A DNA stretch of 64,000 nucleotides, from the NCBI GenBank assembly GCA_030762895.1, contig CM061063.1:212830667-212894666 (forward strand). Reading direction: 5' to 3'. The notes beneath the pieces are model-generated. The model did no database searches and was not told the origin of the DNA. It saw only the letters and a program-made list of their open reading frames with translations. How positions within the stretch are numbered: position 1 is the first letter of the stretch; the number at the start of each line of letters is the position of its first letter. This DNA is from Sophora flavescens (Eukaryota > Streptophyta > Magnoliopsida > Fabales > Fabaceae). Positions 57,836 through 64,000 of the stretch are shown piece after piece. A program made the position numbers and the translations under genes.

Positions 57836-60800
57836 TGTAACACCCTAGTTTTTACACCTATGATTAATTATTTTATTTAGATGTTTAAGTTTATTTTGTT
57901 ATGTGGTTTAGTTTGAGTAATTAAATTACTCTCTTCAAATTATTTTATTGGGTGCGTTAGCACTGACTTATTTCAGTGAATGCACGCTTATTAGACAATA
58001 ATTTACGTTATTGTCACTATTATTACCAGTACAGAAAAATATTTTAAATAATATGATTAAGAGAAAAACATTTTCATATATTTATTCTATTTAATTTTAG
58101 AGTTAAAAATATTTTGGTTTGACCTTAATCGGAGATTAAATTTTGGACTGAGTATTTTCTTAGTTGATCAGTTCAACTATTAATCTTTACTCTAATTTGA
58201 ATTTCGAAATCATATATTTATCAATCTTTATTTTTAGATCCAAAAATCAAAAACATGTTTATTTTTAAGCTCAATATTTACCACTCATTTTGTACCTACT
58301 ATTACTAATACAAAGTTAAAATCAGGTTTCTATCTTCTCTCTCTCTTATACTCGATACCTCTCTCTGTGTTTCTATTTCTCTTTCTTTCTGTTTTTCTTC
58401 TTCCTCCTCCTCTCTCCATCTTTCTTCTCCTTCTCTCTTTCTTCAAGCCACTATTCCGCCTCCTTTATCCATCATCTGGACGCCGCTAGAGCCGGAAGAC
58501 GACCGCACATCTCAGCCTATCAGCTCGCACGTTTGGCCCGCTTGGAGTGAGGACGACGATGACACGTTCTGGTGCGTGTTGGTCCTCCGTTCGACACCGC
58601 TAGCCGTCACGGCAGGTTCCTCGGTCGCCGTCATGGTGGTTCGACCGCCTTCCTCCCTACTATGAAGCTCACATCCATTGTTTGATTCCTGGATTCTTCA
58701 AAAATATGTTCTTCTGCTGTCAGGCTGCTGCCGCCGCATCATCACGGTTAGCCACCGCGCCGGACTTTCAAACAACCACCATGTCATCTCTTTTTCTTCC
58801 TTGGGTAAGAGTTTTACCTCTAACCTCTTCTCTTTTGTAAATCCCCAAATTGATTTTGAAACCCTAACCCTAACCCTCTGATTTCATATTTTAATCTTAA
58901 GATTTAAGCTTGTTTTATGAAATTAGGACTGTGAAATTGTGTTTCCCTAAACCAATTTCATTATTCTGAGTTTTCCCTAAATTTTAATAAGGAGCCCTAA
59001 AACCCCAATTTGATTTTATTTGAATTTGGGTATGTTTTTGTGAAATTAATTATGATTTAGTGCAATTAGGACTCTTAATGGATGATTTCCAAAGTTCTTT
59101 TTCATGATCTTTTAATCAAAACAAAGTTTCCTTAAAGGGTATTGTGAAGCGTAAGCTCCAAACATGATTTTCTTTGAAAATAACCTTGTTTGGTAATAAG
59201 ATAAAGTGTTTAGATCAAATTAGAATGTGTGTTCGATCATGTGTAATTGATTTCTTGATTTCTGGTTGTTGCGCGTTGTGGGATTCCCTCTCTGAGACGT
59301 TTGACACGGCTATGCTTGCTTGATGGAGTAGATAGTTACACTCTTGGAGCTAATGTGAGCATTAAGACGAGGATCCTTTACTTGTCTTCAAAGATAAGGG
59401 GAGACTGCCTGAGGGATTTTCGTTAACTGCGTGCTATTTGTGTGTCGTATTTGAGTTTATCTGTTGTGATGTGTGGTGTCAAATTAAATTGTTATATGAC
59501 TGTTATGTGTTTTTTAATGTTTTCTGTGAAAGCATGATTATACTATGATGTATGGATATCTGCTATGTGTGGATTATTTGTTGCTTGGTTGATTGACTGA
59601 GAAGCCTGACATTGGTCAGTGCTCAATTAAATTAAAGATAAAAGCGTTGAAAAAGCTTGATGAGAAATTCAAAGGACTTGATTTATGGAAGAGAAATATT
59701 GAAAGTATTTATATTTGATAATGTTTTGGAGAAAAGAGTGATTTATAAATAAATAGTGAGGACGACATCTTGAAAATATTTCAGTTACGTTGTCTTTTCC
59801 AAATAAATTCAAAAATAAGATGAAAAGTGATTCTAAGAAATGTAAATGTCAAGGATATTTTAACAATGATTATGAAGAACTTTTGTAAAAGAGAAAATCA
59901 TTTGATTTACAAACGACTTTATTTCCAACGAAAAATACTTTAGAAAAGTATTTGACAACGAAAACTATGAGGGACAATTTTATTATTTCAAATAGAAATG
60001 AGTTGGAAATGATTTTACGAGGATTTGAAGTTGTTATGGAAAAAGGAGTTTTCAAAAGAAAACGGATTTGAGAAAAATGAATTTCTCTATGATTTGATGG
60101 TTTTATAAATGAATTTCAAACGGAAAGGATTTCTGTAAATGATTTTTACGCAATGGTGTTATTTCCGTCAACTTGGATAAGTTGAGGAAACTTTGGTTTT
60201 GTTTTGTATTTCACAGAACGAAAATGGTTTAAACGAACCTAGCAACCGAGACGTCGGGTCTAGAGTTCTAAGATATGGGCCTAGGGTCCGAAGAGGAAAT
60301 TATGGACTACAATGTCCTATAAACCGTATATTTGGTTTTGTGCACTAAAATCTACGCGTCCAAGACTGGTGCATCGATCTGGATTTCGTGATTTGCACAC
60401 CTTTTGACTTGGAGTCAGTTATTTTGGAATGAGGTATTAAACTTGAAACTTTAAATTGGTGATTTAGTCGTGAGACTTTTAGCTCCGACACCTAAAGATT
60501 GATCACAAAGAAAACAACGAGAACAAAAGGTTTTACATGCATTACAGGGCAGACGTGCCTTTGCATAGGACTTGAATGCTTGATGGCAAGTATTCATGCA
60601 GTTTGCGTCACTGTGCCTTGATGGATATACGACCAAGTAGACCATGTGCTATATGTAGTCACCACTTTGCCTTGAGTTGGACTGTGGAATGGTCAATAGA
60701 ACTTTTCCATATCGGGCATTGATTCGGCCTTAATTGGCAACTAGAGCCTGATCAGCTCATTTATTTTGATGGTTGGAGCTCCTGAGATTAGGTCTCAAAG

Positions 60801-61665
60801 TTAGTTGTGAAATATTGAAGTGTCATGGTTTTTAAAACGGGTACGACTGTCGGGTATGAAACCCTTTGATAAATATATTGTTTATCTTTGAATATTCATG
60901 TTAAATGGTAATTGAGAGTCGTGCATGTGGTTATCGTATTTAAATCCATATATTGGGATCTCACCCTTACAGACATATCAGGTTTTCTTCTGGTTCGCTA
61001 TTGTACCCTGGGTGCTTTAGTACAGATGGTGCAGAGGAGTCTTCCTAAGTCACTCAGAGACTTAGATCTAGTTGCTTGATGAAGTACTTGATTGTGGAAA
61101 GATCACGTGAGTTTTCTCAGGAATAACTTTTAGAATGACCAGCTTAGGGTTTGAAACTTAGATTATTTTTGATAGTATGTATGAGTATGGCTCAGAGAGC
61201 CTTTATTTTAAAATGGAATGTCTATGACTCGGAGAGCATATCTTTTGAATGAAAATCTAAGCTATTTCTTTTGGTCTTGTAAAGCTTATGGCTATAACTA
61301 TTATTTTTATGTATTGATGCCTGGTTGAATTTGGTGTAACTGGAATTCTGGAGTGAAAATGTAATTATTTTAACAGGTGTTATTTTACCTGGGATGTCCG
61401 AATTACAGAGGAGACTTTGTCAAATTTTTCGTAAAAATATTAGCTTTTATTCAAGTATATTCTTTAAATTAAATAGGCTTGCCAGGCTATGATAGTAAGT
61501 CTGTGTGCCGATCAAGGCTTAGGTGTGGAGTCGTGACAAAATTTTTATACCCAATTTCAGACACTTATGTACTTATATAAATTATTTTCCGAAAGCACCA
61601 GCAAATTATCTTTTAATTTTATTTCCGCACATGTTTACAAAGTAATGCCCAAGGGGGGTGTTACA
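57836..61665 (+). mobile_element. Solo LTR of the LARD-like family, 3830 bp
   Basis: It runs from TGTAACACCCTAG to GGGGTGTTACA on the plus strand, flanked by TAAAT at 57831-57835 and 61666-61670. No PBS, internal region or second LTR is present, so it arose by LTR-LTR recombination after insertion into E4. It has the family's CT tract (58340-58450), its own GC-rich module (58480-58760), a full telo-box (58859-58876) and the exon-like stretch. The donor-like site has changed to CAAAGATAAG, and it lacks the CGACGT array. Confidence 0.94.
58859..58876 (+). promoter_or_regulatory. telo-box tandem in solo LTR
   Basis: AAACCCTAACCCTAACCC in sense orientation, about 60 bases after a CCTTGG/GTAAGAG donor-like site. 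The same motif and spacing occur in E1 and E3. Confidence 0.5.
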
Positions 61666-63546
61666 TAAATCATATAAACCACACTACAAACAAATAGTTA
61701 TTGAGAAAATCCCTCAGGTAAGCTCCCCTTACCTCTTGAAGATTGAACTAACCGTTCCTGTTAATCTCCTGATCCCGATCCGATTTTTCTCTCCGTCAGC
61801 GTAAATCAGTTAACTCAGTTGTTTCCTTCAAACGAATTGCAACCAAAATAAATTAAATCAAACAACAATACACTTGGCTCATGGAGGTTAGGGTTCGGCC
61901 TCTTCTAAAATTCTAGGTTAGGAAAGTTAAAATTTTGTTAACTTACGGATTTATGATCCATAAGTAACTTAAACATGATTAAGCACTTAAACCAAGATTA
62001 TGAACCAAGAACATAAACTAAAACTCATCTAGTTCTAAGAACTAGGGTTCGGTTTTCTCAATATCATAGGCTAGAAATTTTTTTTAATTTCTTCAACTCT
62101 TGGATTTAATCAACATACAAAACTTAGAGTTGGATTCAAGTGTTACAAAACAACTTTTGAATCACAAAACCATCAAGTGCTCATACCTAGGGTTTCGGTT
62201 TTTGAAGAAACAAATAGGTTAGGGTTTGATTTTTTTGATCTTCTATATACTTGAATACAAGAACTATCAAGATACAAAAGGACTGAATCATGAATCAAGA
62301 CATGAAATTGAAACAAAACCCATGAACACCATTTTGACCTAGATTCGGCCCAGTCCAGAAATTAGGGAAAGAAATTTCTCATGATCTTATGCTTCTAGAT
62401 GATGAAAATAGAGATGATTATAAGATCATAGCAATTGGTTTCATGTCAAAAGGATTTTTCTAGAATTAGTTATGAATTTTTGAATCTAGCTCCATGAACT
62501 TTAAGCAAAATGAAGAACATATTGATCTAAGCCATGAATCTACAAAAGTTGTGGAGAGAAATGATTTAAATGACAATAGAAGAAGTTGTTACCTCTTGAT
62601 GATTCAAGTAAAGAAAGATTTGGATGATGTTCTTCACAAATTTCTCATGGTGTTCTTGAGAAACTTAGAGAGGAAGATGAACATGATGAGGGTTTAGAAC
62701 AATTTTAGTAATTTGGGTATATCTCTCAACATACTTGTCCGTTTTGGATGATCTTTATGTCGTTGGAAAGAAGACAGAAATATGAACAACTTTCATGTTG
62801 AAAGTTTTCGAGATTCAGAATAGAAAATGGTCAGAATCGCTAGGTAAAATCTGACGAATTATGAACACTTTGGAGTTCTTAAGGCAAAAGCTTAGGTTTT
62901 CAAGAAGAAGAACATGGAAATGGAAGAAATTGCCTTAAATGAAGAAGACAATGTTGGAGCCGTGGGTTTTGGGTAACATTTGGTCAAATTTTCCAATGGC
63001 ATGGCATGTAATTGTCATAAAAAGACAAGGGTAAAATGGTCATTTCATAGCAAAAATTCCCTTTGTCATAAATGCGCCATTATGGCCATTATGACACGGA
63101 TAAGCTCATCATAAATGCTCGTCAAGTCGGTCAAATCCATCATCTTAGCTACGTTGCCGACTCCTCAATTCATCTGGCGCAAGCTTTTCCTAGAGATATC
63201 TCGACGTATACGCCCGCAACAAATATAATATTTTAATTTTTTTACCAAAATTTTCAAAACTTCCAATATCATAGAAAATACGATAAAAACATTTTTCATC
63301 TCGTTCATGAATTAAAATTAGGTCTTCTGAGCAGTAAACTTTTACTGTCAATGAAAATGCAGAAAGCGGTAGACCGGCTTCCGTCTGAATTTTCAACCAA
63401 AAACTTCCCCGTAATCTTATGATAATAAGTATAACATGGAAATGACCTTGGTTTATCCAAAATAATTTTCTAAGTCTCGGATAAAAATATATATATTTAT
63501 ATATTTATTATCGATATTACAAAGCAGCAAAAATCGGGATGTTACA

Positions 63547-63590
63547 TTACTACCCCACTAAAAAAAAAAATTCGTCCTTGAAATTTCTTC
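63547..63590 (-). other. E4 polypurine tract and flank
   Basis: In sense orientation TTCAAGGACGAA, a T-run, then AGTGGGGTAGTAA and the LTR start TGTAACATCC. It is the E4 version of the tract seen in E1-E3. Confidence 0.8.
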
Positions 63591-64000
63591 ACTTGAAACT
63601 AAACAGGATTTCATAATCTCCTCTTAACCTTAAGATTTTACATTGCCCTCCACATCACTTCTTTCCTTTTATTCTATATTGCATAACACAACTCATTCTT
63701 ATGTCATTTCTACATATTCATACTATCCTCAAAATTTCATCAGAGTCTATCACACCTGAAAAACCAAATCAAAACTTAATCACTTCTCTTATCAACATGG
63801 TTCCACCAGAAACATTATTCAAATCATCTAACTCTGAATATTATCACTAATACCAACAATATCTACACAGCACCACATATCAACTCCCTACTCAAAATAT
63901 TTAATCATAGTCTTAGTTTCTCTTCATTATAATTCACCACCCCAAATTTGATATCACCTCACACATCTTATCCTCAAAATAACTTCATTGCATATCTTAA
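63591..64000 (-). mobile_element. E4 internal region, start only
   Basis: AT-rich, similar in style and in some phrases (CAAATCAAAACTTAATCACTT) to the E1/E3 internal regions. No open frame with a known domain in the 410 bases available. Confidence 0.6.

Larger units (their letters stand above)
55600..63546 (-). repeat. E4 3' LTR (about 4.1 kb plus nested solo LTR)
   Basis: Removing the solo LTR and its 5-bp duplication leaves about 4.1 kb. It contains a 2 x 128-bp duplication (56271-56526), shorter repeats around AAAGCTCTCAAAAG (56610-56760) and motifs shared with the E2 LTR (for example TTGTGCACTGACCACTGTCAG). The stretch 61750-63500 has scattered AGGGTTCGG and TTAGGGTTTG phrases but no coding signal I trust. 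Confidence 0.78.
55600..64000 (-). mobile_element. E4: related LTR retrotransposon, partial
   Basis: In plus view: a 3' LTR from TGTGACGCCC at 55600 to GATGTTACA at 63546, then the PPT complement and internal sequence to the window end. Copy A shows the target intact at 42650-42670 (GCTTCTTTCAACTC), so the duplication is probably TCTTT (55595-55599). Its partner lies outside the window. LTR ends and PPT resemble E1-E3 but the LTR body is different, so it is a sister family. Coding capacity is unknown because most of the internal region is not included. Confidence 0.82.

Overview
The window looks like nuclear DNA of a flowering plant, possibly a legume, though the species cannot be named from sequence alone. 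It is AT-rich and almost entirely transposable elements inserted into one another. I see no intact host gene, rRNA, tRNA, CRISPR array or bacterial operon. Nearly all open frames are short chance frames inside LTRs. The only convincing protein signals are decayed: a Helitron PIF1-type helicase, the C-terminal part of a LINE ORF2, and a possible B3-like exon.

The main theme is one family of large LTR retrotransposons with LTRs of about 3.6-3.8 kb. LTRs start TGTAAC and end GTTACA. Next to them are a TGGTATCAGAGC primer-binding site (initiator tRNA-Met type) and an AGAGGGGTAGTAA polypurine tract. The internal regions are only 3.2-3.6 kb and carry no recognisable gag, protease, reverse transcriptase or integrase. 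This is the architecture of LARDs (large retrotransposon derivatives), probably mobilised by a Ty3/gypsy partner elsewhere. Copies: E1 (1-10360, minus, cut by the window edge), E2 (16747-38782, plus), E3 (25888-36695, minus, nested inside the 3' LTR of E2), a solo LTR (57836-61665, plus) and a remnant (about 48930-50546, minus). A related family, E4 (55600 to the window end, minus), hosts the solo LTR.

Layout: 1-10360 is E1, with a 1.5-kb solo LTR of another family at 3454-4961. 10361-14629 is part of a different LTR-like repeat rich in tandem repeats. 14630-15719 is a second, partial copy of the 1.5-kb LTR family. 16131-16746 plus 38783-about 42663 is one copy (A) of a duplicated unit of about 4.5 kb, split by E2. 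42664-44167 has locally duplicated exon-like sequence. 45092-45851 is a MITE inside a MITE. 45851-47394 holds LINE and Helitron pseudogenes. 47395-51426 is a CACTA-like element invaded by an LTR remnant and a foldback MITE. 51714-55599 is copy B of the duplication, and 55600-64000 is E4.

Copies A and B act as natural empty-site controls: B lacks E2 and A lacks E4, so both junctions can be read to the base. The relative order is duplication, then E2 into A and E4 into B, then E3 into E2 and the solo-LTR parent into E4. I found no enzymatic defence, toxin or biosynthetic system. The most interesting material is the LARD family itself, with its exchangeable GC-rich LTR module and variable LTR tandem arrays.
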